Shown here: one piece after another, positions 34,127-43,136 of the stretch
Layout: each line of letters starts with the position of its first letter
Numbering within the stretch: the stretch's first letter is position 1
Assembly (NCBI GenBank): GCA_044868005.1
Contig: JBIOVX010000097.1
Span: 1 to 64,000, forward strand
DNA: 64,000 nt
Origin: DATARR01 sp044868005
GTDB lineage: Bacteria; Acidobacteriota; Thermoanaerobaculia; Multivoradales; UBA5704
Direction of reading: 5' to 3'
The notes under the pieces: model-generated
The model's database searches: none
Seen by the model: only the letters and a program-made list of their open reading frames with translations
What the model was told of the DNA's origin: nothing
Program-made: the position numbers and the translations under genes

Positions 34127-35764
34127 ATGGCGCGCAAGCTCATCCTCCTCCTGGCGCTCGCCTTCACCCTCTCCGCCGGGCCCGGCCGCGCCGAGGAACC
34201 GGTGGACCTCGCAATGATGACGCGCATCCGCGACGAAGGCCTCCACCATTCCCAGGTCATGGAGACGCTGTTCCACCTGACGGACGTCATCGGCCCGCGG
34301 CTCACCGGCTCGCCGCAACTCAAGCAGGCCAACGACTGGACGCGCCAGCGGTTCGAAGGGTGGGGGCTCGCCAACGCTCACCTCGAGGGCTACCGCTTCG
34401 GCCGCGGCTGGACGCTCGCCGCCTGCGAGGCGCGCATGACGGCGCCGCGGGTGGCGCCTCTCCTCGCGCTGCCCAAAGCGTGGTCGCCGGGGACGGGCGG
34501 CCCCGTGCGCGGCGAGGCCATGCGGGTCACTCTCGAAGGGGAGCAGGACTTCGAGCAGTACAAGGGCCAGCTCGCCGGCAAGGTCCTGCTGCTCGACGCG
34601 GCCCAGAGCTTCGACGAGCCGGAGGACCCGCCGTTCTCGCGCTTTTCCAACGAGGGGCTGGGAGAGGTGGGAGAGTTCGAGATCCCTAAGGAGCCCGCCG
34701 ACTGGCGGCAGCGCGGCGTCGAGCGCTGGCGGCGCCGGCGCGCTCTCAACGAGTTCCTGGAGAAGGAGAAGGCGCTGGCCACCGTGGAGGCAAGCTCGCG
34801 GCGCAACGGCATCCTGCGCGTGACGGGCGGCGGCTCGTGGGAGCCCGGCGAGAGCGTTGGCGTGCCCGCGCTGGTGATGGCCGCCGAGCACTACAACCAG
34901 CTCCTGCGCCTGCTCGACCATGGCCTTCCCGTGGAGATCGAGATCGACGTCGCGGCCGAATACACCGACGGCGACGACCTCCAGGCCTACAACACGGTGG
35001 CCGAGATCCCCGGCGCGGACAAGAAGGACGAGATCGTGATGGCGGGAGCCCACCTCGACTCCTGGCACGCGGGCACCGGCGCCACGGACAACGCCGCCGG
35101 CAGCGCCGTGGTGATGGAAGCCGCGCGCATCCTGAAGACGCTGGGGGTCAAGCCCCGGCGCACCCTGCGCTTCGCGCTGTGGACCGGCGAAGAGCAGGGC
35201 TACTTCGGCTCCCTCGCCTACGTGAAGCAGCACTTCGCCACCCGTCCGGAGAACCGCGATCCGCAGCAGCAGGAGCTGCCGGAGAGGCTGCGGACGGAGA
35301 CCTGGCCGCTCCAGCTCAAGCCCGAGCACGCGCGCCTCGCCGCCTACTTCAACCTCGACAACGGCAGCGGCCGCATCCGCGGAATCTACGCCGAGGAGAA
35401 CGCCGCCGTGAGGCCCATCTTCGCGGCCTGGCTGGCGCCCTTCGCCGACCTCGGCGCCGGCACCGTCACGCTGCGTCCCACCGACGCCACGGATCACGTG
35501 CCCTTCGACCACGTGGGCCTGCCCGCCTTCCAGTTCATCCAGGACGAGCTGGACTACCGGCCGCGCACCCACCACACCAACCTCGACACCTACGATCACC
35601 TGAAGCGCGAGGATCTGATGCAGGCCTCGGTGATCATGGCGGCCTTCCTCTACGACGCCGCCATGCGGCCGGAGCCGCTGCCGCGCAAGCCGCTGCCGGT
35701 GGAGAGGAAGGAGGAGAAGGACAAGAAGGACCAGAACGGGGAAAAGGTCGAGAAGGCACCCTAG
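34127..35764 (+). CDS. M28 family zinc aminopeptidase/carboxypeptidase
   Basis: 545 residues with signal peptide. The co-catalytic zinc motif is GAHLDSWHAGTGATDNAAG (His309, Asp311, Asp320), then WTGEEQGYFGS with the general base Glu, FNLDNGSG and the last His in RTHHTNLDTYD. An inserted PA-like domain lies at about 120-270. The C-terminal 25 residues are a Lys/Glu tail (ERKEEKDKKDQ). It degrades peptides in the periplasm. Its stop overlaps the convergent zwf stop by 4 nt. Confidence 0.9.
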   Translation: MARKLILLLALAFTLSAGPGRAEEPVDLAMMTRIRDEGLHHSQVMETLFHLTDVIGPRLTGSPQLKQANDWTRQRFEGWGLANAHLEGYRFGRGWTLAACEARMTAPRVAPLLALPKAWSPGTGGPVRGEAMRVTLEGEQDFEQYKGQLAGKVLLLDAAQSFDEPEDPPFSRFSNEGLGEVGEFEIPKEPADWRQRGVERWRRRRALNEFLEKEKALATVEASSRRNGILRVTGGGSWEPGESVGVPALVMAAEHYNQLLRLLDHGLPVEIEIDVAAEYTDGDDLQAYNTVAEIPGADKKDEIVMAGAHLDSWHAGTGATDNAAGSAVVMEAARILKTLGVKPRRTLRFALWTGEEQGYFGSLAYVKQHFATRPENRDPQQQELPERLRTETWPLQLKPEHARLAAYFNLDNGSGRIRGIYAEENAAVRPIFAAWLAPFADLGAGTVTLRPTDATDHVPFDHVGLPAFQFIQDELDYRPRTHHTNLDTYDHLKREDLMQASVIMAAFLYDAAMRPEPLPRKPLPVERKEEKDKKDQNGEKVEKAP

Positions 35765-37275
35765 GTTTTTTCTTCGTCGCCCGCCGGCTCCACCCAGACG
35801 CGGCCGTCGCGGGCGACGAGGAAGTGGGCCGCCTCCGGCCCCCAGGTGCCCGCGGGATAGATGGGCAGGTCGGACGATCCCTGATCCTGCCAATAATCCA
35901 GGATCGGCGAGACCACCTCCCACGCCTCTTCCACCTGATCGCGGCGCATGAACTGCGAGGCGTCGCCCTCGATGACGTCGAGCAGCAGGGTCTCGTACGC
36001 CTCGGGCTCCGGCGCGCCGTCGAAGGCCTCGCTGTAGCTGAAGCGGGTCTCCACGCGGGCGAGGCGCATGTCCGAGCCGGGACGCTTGGCCTGGAAGCGC
36101 AGCACGATCCGCTGGCAGGGCTGGATGCACAGCAGCAGGCGGTTGGGCTCCATCTCGCCGAGGGCCGAGGGCGGAAACGCCTGATGGGGCACCGGCCGGA
36201 ACTGGATGCAGATTTCAGAGGCGCGCACCGGCAGGCGCTTGCCCGTGCGCAGGTAGAAGGGGACGTTCTGCCAGCGCCAGTTGTCCACGAACAGCTTGAG
36301 GGCGACGAAGGTCTCGGTCGTCGAGCGGGGATCGACGTCCTTCTCTCCGCGGTAGCCCACCGCCTTCTTGCCGCCGATCAACCCCGGGCCGTACTGGCCG
36401 CGCTCGGCGAGCTGGTGGACCTCCTCGGGCTTGAGGCGGCGGAGGGCCCGCAGCACGTCCAGCTTCTTGTTGCGCACCTCGTCGGCCTCGAAGCTCACCG
36501 GCGGCTCCATGGCGACGAGGCAGAGCAACTGCAGGAGGTGGTTCTGCACCATGTCGCGCAGGGCTCCCGCGCGGTCGTAGTAGTTGCCGCGCGTGCCGAC
36601 GCCTTCCTCCTCCGCGACGGTGATCTGCACCGAGTCGATGTAGCGCCGGTTCCACAGCGGCTCGTTGACGGAGTTGGCGAAGCGGAAGGCGAGGATGTTC
36701 TGCACCGGCTCCTTGCCGAGGTAATGATCGATGCGGTAGATCTGCGCCTCGTCGAACATGCCGGCGAGGAAAGCGTTGAGCTCGCGCGCGCTCTCGAGAT
36801 CGTGGCCGAAGGGTTTCTCGAAGACGACGCGCGCCCGCGCGGCGTCGGCGGCGAGGCCGGTCTCGTGGAGCTGCTGCGCGATCGGCTGCATCACCGCGGG
36901 TGGGACGGCGAGATAGAAGACGCGGATCGCGGGCTGGCCCCACTCGCGATCGAGGGCGTCCAGCTCCTTCGTCAACCCGGCGAGCGCCTTCGGCTTCGCC
37001 AGGTCGGCGTGGTGGTAGACGATGTTGCCCGCGAACCGTGTCCACGACGCCCTTTCCGTCTTGCCCCGGCGGCTGAAGCGGTCCACCCCCTGGCGCAGGT
37101 GCTTGACGAGCGCGGCGGTCTCCATCTCCGTGTGGCCGAGCGCGATGACGCGGAAGGGTTCGGGCAGTGCCTTGTCGAGCCACAGGTTGTAGAGGGCCGG
37201 GATCAGCTTGCGCCAGGTCAGGTCGCCGCTGCCGCCGAAGACCACGAACACCGTCGGGCTCGCCACCGCGGTCAT
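35761..37275 (-). CDS. zwf: Glucose-6-phosphate 1-dehydrogenase
   Basis: 504 residues, first step of the pentose phosphate pathway, making NADPH. N-terminal FGGSGDLTWRKLIPALYNL is the nucleotide-binding loop; the active-site signature RIDHYLGKEPVQN is intact, as is FEKPFGHDLESA. Normal length. It overlaps the B3/4 gene upstream by 4 nt (both minus strand). No gnd or pgl is present here, although B3/4 and zwf may share a promoter above 37922. Confidence 0.95.
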   Translation of the reverse strand: MTAVASPTVFVVFGGSGDLTWRKLIPALYNLWLDKALPEPFRVIALGHTEMETAALVKHLRQGVDRFSRRGKTERASWTRFAGNIVYHHADLAKPKALAGLTKELDALDREWGQPAIRVFYLAVPPAVMQPIAQQLHETGLAADAARARVVFEKPFGHDLESARELNAFLAGMFDEAQIYRIDHYLGKEPVQNILAFRFANSVNEPLWNRRYIDSVQITVAEEEGVGTRGNYYDRAGALRDMVQNHLLQLLCLVAMEPPVSFEADEVRNKKLDVLRALRRLKPEEVHQLAERGQYGPGLIGGKKAVGYRGEKDVDPRSTTETFVALKLFVDNWRWQNVPFYLRTGKRLPVRASEICIQFRPVPHQAFPPSALGEMEPNRLLLCIQPCQRIVLRFQAKRPGSDMRLARVETRFSYSEAFDGAPEPEAYETLLLDVIEGDASQFMRRDQVEEAWEVVSPILDYWQDQGSSDLPIYPAGTWGPEAAHFLVARDGRVWVEPAGDEEKT

Positions 37276-37922
37276 CGGGACACCCCGGTCTCCTCGACCG
37301 CGGCCACCGGCGCCGCCGCCAGCAGGCCGTCGAGGACCTCCGCGGCCGTTTCCAGAGCCACGACGCCGCGCGGCAGATAGGCCACCATCCAGACGCGGCG
37401 GGTGCCGTCCGACACCCGGACCCGCTGGCTGTCGGTGATGGGGCTGCTGAAGGCTCCCGCTTCGTCGGCCAGAAGCGGCTTGCCTTCGAGATGGAACGGC
37501 CCGCGCAGGGATTCGTAGCTCTCGCCGGGCCTCCCCGCCCGCAGGGTTACCGGCGGACTGAAGCTTCCCTCGGCGGCGACGCAGCAGGGCACGGCGAGCG
37601 CCACCGAGAGGCAGTTGTTGAGGTCCACCAGGGGATGGATCGCCGGCAGGTCCTCCCCCTTGAGCACGCGCCGGAGCAGCGCTTCCGAGGACGGCCGGTA
37701 GCGCGTTGGATCGCAGCCGGCGGCGCGGAAGAGCTTGCGCATCGCCGCCGCCGCGGGGTGGGACGCCAGGCTCTCCAGCGTCAGGGCCGAGCGGGTGCGC
37801 TCGCCCGTCGAGAGCCGCACGGCCGCCAGCTTCTCTTCTTCCCCCGGGATCTCCGCGAGGCGGGCCCAGTAGAGGTCCCAGCCGTCGAGCTCATGGACGA
37901 CGGAGAACGAGACCGGCTGCAT
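37272..37922 (-). CDS. B3/4 domain protein (second copy)
   Basis: 216 residues, the B3/B4 fold again: AAAAMRKLFRAAGCDPTRYR, SSEALLRRVLKG, HPLVDLNNCLSVALAVPCC, then ADEAGAFSSPITDSQR near the C-terminus. It is clearly diverged from the copy at 1719-2477 but has the same motif order. Likely an aminoacyl-tRNA or amino-acid conjugate binding or editing protein; no partner synthetase is nearby. Confidence 0.75.
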   Translation of the reverse strand: MQPVSFSVVHELDGWDLYWARLAEIPGEEEKLAAVRLSTGERTRSALTLESLASHPAAAAMRKLFRAAGCDPTRYRPSSEALLRRVLKGEDLPAIHPLVDLNNCLSVALAVPCCVAAEGSFSPPVTLRAGRPGESYESLRGPFHLEGKPLLADEAGAFSSPITDSQRVRVSDGTRRVWMVAYLPRGVVALETAAEVLDGLLAAAPVAAVEETGVSR

Positions 37923-37945
37923 GGGCCGATCTTGACACAGATGGA

Positions 37946-38200
37946 TCAGTGCGCCTTCAAGCGCGCTTCGAAGCGGCGGATGAGCTCCATGGTGGAGGCC
38001 GACTCGCTGCCCGGGCGGTGCGGCTGGCGCCAGGGCTGGCGCAACAGGTGCTGGCGGCGGCCGAGCAGCCCGGCGTCCGGCCGCGGGCCGGAGGGCGTCT
38101 CCGGGCGGAGGTAGCTCACCATCACGTTGACGTTCTTGCGGCGGACGGAGCCGTAACCGAGAGCGCGGGGCGCCGGGTGCTCGATCGACCGATATGGCAT
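37946..38200 (-). CDS. Small basic protein, unknown
   Basis: 84 residues, strongly basic (many Arg), with no membrane segment or recognised motif; starts PYRSIEHPAPRALGYG. The ATG has GGAGAGAGGA upstream, which favours a real gene. It ends 23 nt before the B3/4-zwf pair and could be its first gene. Confidence 0.45.
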   Translation of the reverse strand: MPYRSIEHPAPRALGYGSVRRKNVNVMVSYLRPETPSGPRPDAGLLGRRQHLLRQPWRQPHRPGSESASTMELIRRFEARLKAH

Positions 38201-38274
38201 GGCGTCCTCTCTCCTTTCCCCTACTTAGACATAAACGCTCGACACCCGGAAACCGTTACGTCTCCTCGGACGGC

Positions 38275-38367
38275 AAAGGACGACAAGGACAATAAGGACA
38301 GGCACGGACGCTTCCGAGACCTGTCTGTCCTTTCAGTCCTTGGAGTCCCTTGGGTCCCTTCCTCCCA
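38275..38367. repeat. GGACA minisatellite with inverted half
   Basis: Direct units AAGGACGAC, AAGGACAAT, AAGGACAGG followed by inverted units TGTCCTTTC, AGTCCTTGG, AGTCCCTTG. Same family as 14549-14668. It fills the 268-nt gap between the basic small gene and the ABC permease gene. Confidence 0.65.
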
Positions 38368-38468
38368 GGCCCCTCCGGTATGTCCTCCCCTCGGGGTATA
38401 CCGGTTCTACTGGGATACGCGCGTGGAGGCCCCGCGGATGCGAGGCGAGCGGCGGTGCGGCGCGTGCT

Positions 38469-40409
38469 CTAGCTGGGCCGCCGGCCGGCGACGACGCGCT
38501 CACGGCCGGTGGCGAGATCGACGTGGACGAGCCGTGAGATCTCGTCGCGCCAGAACAGGTGCGCGCCGGCGCTCTCCGGCCCGAGCAGAGAGTCCGGCAC
38601 CGGCACCAGGCCGCCGCCGAGCCGGCGGACGGAGCCGGTGGCGAGGTCCAGGACCAGAGCCTCGCTTTGGCTCCAGGGTGCGCCGGACCGGTGCGGCGAC
38701 ATCGCCACGACGAGACGATCCGGAGCGGGCTGGCCGCCCAACCGCAAGGCGGCGCCGGCGAGGCGGAAGCTCCGCTCGGGGACGAAATCGCGCGCGAAGA
38801 TCCGCAGCTCTTTGGGGCGGGAGCCGCTCACGAGGACGATGCGGCCGTCGGCCAGGAAGGAGGCTCGGGACCGCTCTCCGGCCGGCGGCAGCTCCGCCAG
38901 CAACGCACCGTTCCCGGCATCGAAGACGGCGAAGCGCTGGTCGCTCCGGCAGACGAGGAGGCGCGCGCCGTCGGCGCTGATCGCAGACGGCCTGGAGAAC
39001 CACAGGTCGCCGGCGCTCCACGGCGCCTGAACGATCTGCTCGATCCGCGCTGTCCGTATGAGCCCGCCCCCGACCGCGAGATCCCGGACTTCGAGAGTGC
39101 CGGAAACCGGCTCCGCGTCAGTTTCCGGGACCATCTCGTAGTCGAAGATCCGCACCCGCCTCGGAGCGACGAAGAGCAGCGAGTCCTCCACATGATCGAG
39201 CTCCTTCGGCAGCTCCGCGGAGGCGAGTAAGCGTCCGGAAGGAACCTCCTCGATGGTGAGCCGGCGGCCGTTGGCGACGGCGATGTGGCGGCCATCCGGC
39301 GACGCGGCGAGGATGGGGGGAAGCTTTCCCGAATAGGTCATCCTGGTGTGTTCGGGCCTGGAGCTGTGGTCGCGAAGGTCCAGCCGCAGCAGCTCGTACA
39401 CGCCGGCGTAGCGTTGCATGCTCTCCGGCTCCAGCCAGACCGCCCAGCGGCCATCGGCGGTAAACCGGGGAGGCAGGAAGAACCTGACGCGGGCGAACCT
39501 CCCCGAGGCGGTATCCAGCAGGAACTCCGGTCGATATTCGGCTCGCTTTCTGGCGGGACCGAAAATCGCGATCCAGGAGCCCTCGGAAGCCATTTCGGAC
39601 AAGCCGACCTCATCGAGATCCCGCGGCGCCGCCGCGAGCACCCAGGAGGCGTAGCCTTGGGCCGCGAGTCCCGCCGCCAGCAGCGCCGCCCACAAGGTGA
39701 GAGAGAGCAGCCGGTGGCCGCGGCGAATGTCCGTTCGGCCCTTGATCACCTGTATGGCGCCGGCGGAGACGAGAGCCGCCAGGGCCAGCGGTGCCAGAGC
39801 CATCGCTGCCAGAACCTCCGCTCCAAAGGCTCCCGCGACAGTCAGCCGGCGCATGGCGGCCCAGGCAAGCCACGAGATGACGCCGAGCCCCGCGAGATCG
39901 AGGATCAGCCAGGGGGAGCGCGAGCGCAGAGCGATGCCGGTGGCGTGGCCCAAGGAGACCAGGAGCAGGATCGCGGCGATCCAAAGAAGAGCGGACGCCG
40001 CGTTGCCGGAGAACGGCATGTTCCACCAGCCGCTGAGCTGGAGCCGCCTCTCCACCAGGGACGACGGAAGCAGGATCAGGAAGCCGACGCCGAGGGCCAG
40101 ACCAGCGGCGGCGGCGAGCTTGCCGGCCCAGACGGCCCAACTCGGGATCGGCCGCGAGAAGTAGAAGCCCAGTCGGCGCTCTGCGAGATCTCCGACGACG
40201 ATGGAGGACCCCAGGATCAGGGCCAGACCGAAGCTGAAGCAGAGGGCGAGGAGGAAGGCAGTGGCGCTTCGCAGGTCCGGACCGCCGCGTTGCGCGAGGC
40301 CGGGGAACCAGGGCGCCGCGAGAGGTACCAGACCCAGCAGGAGAGCAGCGGCGGCGAGCAGCCGACGCTCGATGATCTCACGCTCGAAGACGGCGAGAAA
40401 GCCTCTCAT
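38469..40409 (-). CDS. ABC-2 permease with C-terminal propeller-like domain
   Basis: 646 residues. Residues 1-265 are an ABC-2 type membrane domain with about six helices (FLAVFEREIIERRLLAAAAL at the start). Residues 270-646 are a soluble, beta-rich region with WD40/PQQ-type blades: PPRFTADGRWAVWLEPES, ILAASPDGRHIAVANGRR, AISADGARLLVCRSDQR, DGRIVLVSGS. The propeller would face the periplasm or cytoplasm depending on helix count. It pairs with the ATPase upstream by a 4-nt overlap. Such fusions are unusual for ABC-2 permeases; the substrate is unknown. Confidence 0.75.
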   Translation of the reverse strand: MRGFLAVFEREIIERRLLAAAALLLGLVPLAAPWFPGLAQRGGPDLRSATAFLLALCFSFGLALILGSSIVVGDLAERRLGFYFSRPIPSWAVWAGKLAAAAGLALGVGFLILLPSSLVERRLQLSGWWNMPFSGNAASALLWIAAILLLVSLGHATGIALRSRSPWLILDLAGLGVISWLAWAAMRRLTVAGAFGAEVLAAMALAPLALAALVSAGAIQVIKGRTDIRRGHRLLSLTLWAALLAAGLAAQGYASWVLAAAPRDLDEVGLSEMASEGSWIAIFGPARKRAEYRPEFLLDTASGRFARVRFFLPPRFTADGRWAVWLEPESMQRYAGVYELLRLDLRDHSSRPEHTRMTYSGKLPPILAASPDGRHIAVANGRRLTIEEVPSGRLLASAELPKELDHVEDSLLFVAPRRVRIFDYEMVPETDAEPVSGTLEVRDLAVGGGLIRTARIEQIVQAPWSAGDLWFSRPSAISADGARLLVCRSDQRFAVFDAGNGALLAELPPAGERSRASFLADGRIVLVSGSRPKELRIFARDFVPERSFRLAGAALRLGGQPAPDRLVVAMSPHRSGAPWSQSEALVLDLATGSVRRLGGGLVPVPDSLLGPESAGAHLFWRDEISRLVHVDLATGRERVVAGRRPS

Positions 40410-41302
40410 GATTCCTCATCTCCTTCGTCCTCTTTTTCTCCGGTCAATGCGATGAAGATCTCCTCCAGAGTGAGGGCGGAGACCTCGGGGCCTTCCGGTC
40501 CTCCCGCGCTGAAACGCTCCTCGTCGTAATTGGCAATGACCGCCTCGACCTGCCAGCCGCGGGCCGCCACGGCCACCGGCGCCAGGGCTTCGAGCCGTGA
40601 GGCATCCGCCGCCTGGGAACGCGGAAAGCTGACGCGGCGGAAGCGGCGCTTGAGCGCTTCCATCTCCTCGTCGAGCACCAGCTTGCCCTGCCGCAGCACG
40701 GCCACGCGGTCGGCGATCCGCTCGACGCCGGCGAGGTCGTGCGTGGTCATGAACACCGTCGTCCCGCGGTCGGCCAGCTCGCCGATGAGCTCCTCGAAGA
40801 CGGCCTTGCGCGCCACCGCGTCGAGCCCCAGCGTCGGATCGTCCAGCACCAGCAGGCGCGGGCCGAAGGCGAGCGCCAGGGCGAGCGAGACGTGGCCCTT
40901 CTGGCCCTTGGAGAGCCGGCCGAAGGGAGTGTCGGCCGGCACGCCGAAGCGCTTCAGCCGCGCCTCCACGCCGGCGGCGTCCCAGCGCGGATAGAGGCGC
41001 GAGCAGAAGCGGGCGATCTGCCGCGGGCTCATCGCCGGCGGCATGTCCGGCTCCTCGGGTACCACGCCGATCTCGGCGAGGATGGACGCCCGCTCTTTCC
41101 ACACGTCCCGGCCGAGCAGCGAGGCGCCTCCGGCGGACGGCTTCTGCTCGCCCAGCAGGCAGCGGACGAGGGAGGACTTGCCCGCCCCGTTGCGGCCGAG
41201 CAGGGCGTACACAGTGCCTTCGGGTACGGTGAGCGAAACGTCGTCGACGGCCGCACGGCTGCCGTAACGCACCGTCAGCCCCTCCAGGACGATGGGATTC
41301 AT
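40406..41302 (-). CDS. ABC transporter ATP-binding protein
   Basis: 298 residues. Walker A LLGRNGAGKSSLVRCL, ABC signature FGRLSKGQKGHVSLALAL, Walker B RLLVLDDPTLGLD and H-loop FMTTHDLAG. The C-terminal 70 residues form the extra domain typical of exporter ATPases. It is coupled to the ABC-2/propeller permease and, by a 4-nt overlap, to a YtrA-type regulator; this three-gene order is typical of stress-inducible antimicrobial or membrane exporters. Confidence 0.92.
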   Translation of the reverse strand: MNPIVLEGLTVRYGSRAAVDDVSLTVPEGTVYALLGRNGAGKSSLVRCLLGEQKPSAGGASLLGRDVWKERASILAEIGVVPEEPDMPPAMSPRQIARFCSRLYPRWDAAGVEARLKRFGVPADTPFGRLSKGQKGHVSLALALAFGPRLLVLDDPTLGLDAVARKAVFEELIGELADRGTTVFMTTHDLAGVERIADRVAVLRQGKLVLDEEMEALKRRFRRVSFPRSQAADASRLEALAPVAVAARGWQVEAVIANYDEERFSAGGPEGPEVSALTLEEIFIALTGEKEDEGDEES

Positions 41303-41709
41303 GCCTCTTCTCCTTGCGAGCCGCCGTTCGTCAGGCTGCGCCAGGCGGCCTCGAACGTGGCGAGGGCCTCCTCGCGGTCCGCCCCCAGCGTCGCCGCGAG
41401 ACTTGCGTAGCGCATCGCCTCCTCTCTCAGGCGGCCGTTGCGGCGGGTATCCGAAGAAGGCGGCGGCGTCTCCGAGACGAACGTCCCTTCCCCTCTACGG
41501 ACGGTGAGCACTCCGGCGTCCATGAGCCGCTGGTAGGCCTTGGACACCGTGGCCGGATTGACCTGCAGCTCGCGGGCGAGGTCCCGCACCGAAGGCACCA
41601 GCGCGCCGGCCGGCAGCGCGCCCCGGGCCACCAGGTGCTGCACGCTCTCCTCGATCTGCCGCCAGATCGGCCGGGCGTCGCGGGGATCGATGCGGAGGGT
41701 GGAGGGCAT
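41299..41709 (-). CDS. GntR-family regulator, YtrA subfamily
   Basis: 136 residues: a short N-terminal linker, winged helix ARPIWRQIEESVQHLVARGA to LQVNPATVSKAYQRLMDAGV, then a brief C-terminal helix region as in YtrA proteins. YtrA regulators usually repress the ABC exporter encoded with them, so this probably controls the ATPase and permease genes that follow. ATG 41709 starts PSTLRIDPRD. An upstream AT-rich segment with TGTATG may hold its operator. Confidence 0.88.
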   Translation of the reverse strand: MPSTLRIDPRDARPIWRQIEESVQHLVARGALPAGALVPSVRDLARELQVNPATVSKAYQRLMDAGVLTVRRGEGTFVSETPPPSSDTRRNGRLREEAMRYASLAATLGADREEALATFEAAWRSLTNGGSQGEEA

Positions 41710-41815
41710 GGGGTTGTGACTCAGTGTATGAGAACAATAATACACCTCGGAGAGGAATGTCAAGAGGGTGGATGCCGATTCAGCTGCCCAAGGACAGATA
41801 CCGCTCGGGTGAATC

Positions 41816-41863
41816 TTCTTGTCCTTGCTGTCCTTGGTGTCCCTGCTGTCCTTCTCGTCCGCC
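41816..41863. repeat. GGACA minisatellite (inverted sense)
   Basis: Units CTTGTCCTTG, CTGTCCTTGG, TGTCCCTG, CTGTCCTTC in the gap between the GntR gene and the TPR gene. Same family as 14549-14668. Confidence 0.6.
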
Positions 41864-41865
41864 CC

Positions 41866-42366
41866 CTACTCCAACATCTGCTGGAACCGCTCCTCCGGCT
41901 CGGGGATCAGCTCGCGGTGGGCCATGAGGATGCGGGCGCAGGTGTTCCAGCGCAGGATGGCGTCGTCGTTGCTGGGCGGGCGGATGGCGGCGGCTTCCTC
42001 GTAGTGCTCCATCGCCTCTTTGAACCAGTCGTAGGCGATGTGACCGGAGCGCGAGCCGCCGCGCTTGAGCTGCGTCTTCGCCCGCCGCTCGCAGAGGATG
42101 CCGGTGTGGTAGGTGCGGAGGTACTCGTCGCGGATGCCCGCGAGCACCTCCCGCGCCTGTTCGAGGCAGGGGTTCGGGCGCTCCTCGAACTGATCGGTCA
42201 GGGCGAGCAGCAGGATCACCATCGCGTCCTGATTGTCGGGATCGACCTCCAGGACGTCGCGGCAGATGCTCTCCGCCTCCATGGGCTCGTTGAGCAGGCG
42301 GTAGCGGTGCGCCTTCTCCAGCGCGGCGGGGACGGCTTCTCGGGACAGCGGCTTGAGCTCGAACAT
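41866..42366 (-). CDS. TPR-like protein
   Basis: 166 residues of paired helices: AALEKAHRYRLLNEPMEAES, CRDVLEVDPDNQDAMVILLL and EAMEHYEEAAAIRPPSNDDA are TPR-like units. Probably a scaffold; partner unknown. ATG 42366 has AGGAGG 6 nt upstream. It follows sdhB by 29 nt on the same strand and may be the fourth gene of the sdh operon. Confidence 0.7.
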   Translation of the reverse strand: MFELKPLSREAVPAALEKAHRYRLLNEPMEAESICRDVLEVDPDNQDAMVILLLALTDQFEERPNPCLEQAREVLAGIRDEYLRTYHTGILCERRAKTQLKRGGSRSGHIAYDWFKEAMEHYEEAAAIRPPSNDDAILRWNTCARILMAHRELIPEPEERFQQMLE

Positions 42367-42395
42367 CGCCGGCCTCCTTGGCCCTTCTTCGCTCC

Positions 42396-43136
42396 TCATC
42401 CGCGAAAGGCGCGGAAGAGCCTCTTCACCGGATCATAGAACTCATCGACCACCCGCTCCTTCAGCGGAATGATGGCGTTGTCGGTGATGGTGATCGACTC
42501 CGGGCAGACCTTGGTGCAGCACTTGGTGATGTTGCAGAGGCCGATGCCCTGGGGCTGGCGCAGCTCGGGGATGCGGTTCTCGACGTCCAGCGGGTGCATC
42601 TCCAGGGCGGCGGCATAGACGAGCAGCCGCGGGCCGATGAACTCCTCGTGCAGGTGGTGCTCGCGCAGGACGTGGCAGACGTCCTGGCAGAGGAAGCACT
42701 CGATGCACTTGCGGAACTCCTGCACGCGGTCGACGTCCTCCTGGGCGATGCGCCAAGTGCCGTCGGCGGCGTCGGGCGGGCGCGGCTTGAACCTCTTGAT
42801 CTTGCGCTTGGCCGCGAAGTTCCAGGAGACGTCCGTCACCAGGTCGCGGATCGGCGGGAAGGTCTTCATCGGCTCGATGGTGACCGGCTCGCCGAGCGGC
42901 AGGTCGCTCATGCGGGTCATGCACATCAGCCGCGGATTGCCGTTGACTTCGGCCGAGCAGGAGCCGCACTTGCCGGCCTTGCAGTTCCAGCGCACGGCGA
43001 GGTCGGGCGCCGACTCGGTCTGGATCTGGTGCACGGCGTCGAGCACCACCATGCCTTCGGAGATCTCGGTGGAATAGTCCTTGAGCTCGCCCTCGCCGCG
43101 GTCGCCGCGCCAGATCCTGAACGTCGCTCGGGCCAT
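42396..43136 (-). CDS. sdhB: Succinate dehydrogenase iron-sulfur subunit
   Basis: 246 residues. The [2Fe-2S] cluster ligands are in NCKAGKCGSC (Cys52, 57, 60) and Cys72; the ferredoxin-type ligands in CIECFLCQDVC (144, 147, 150, 154) and CNITKCCTKVCP (201-211). It passes electrons from SdhA to the membrane quinone site. The ATG overlaps the sdhA stop by one base. The size and gene order CAB resemble Mycobacterium Sdh1. Confidence 0.95.
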   Translation of the reverse strand: MARATFRIWRGDRGEGELKDYSTEISEGMVVLDAVHQIQTESAPDLAVRWNCKAGKCGSCSAEVNGNPRLMCMTRMSDLPLGEPVTIEPMKTFPPIRDLVTDVSWNFAAKRKIKRFKPRPPDAADGTWRIAQEDVDRVQEFRKCIECFLCQDVCHVLREHHLHEEFIGPRLLVYAAALEMHPLDVENRIPELRQPQGIGLCNITKCCTKVCPESITITDNAIIPLKERVVDEFYDPVKRLFRAFRG

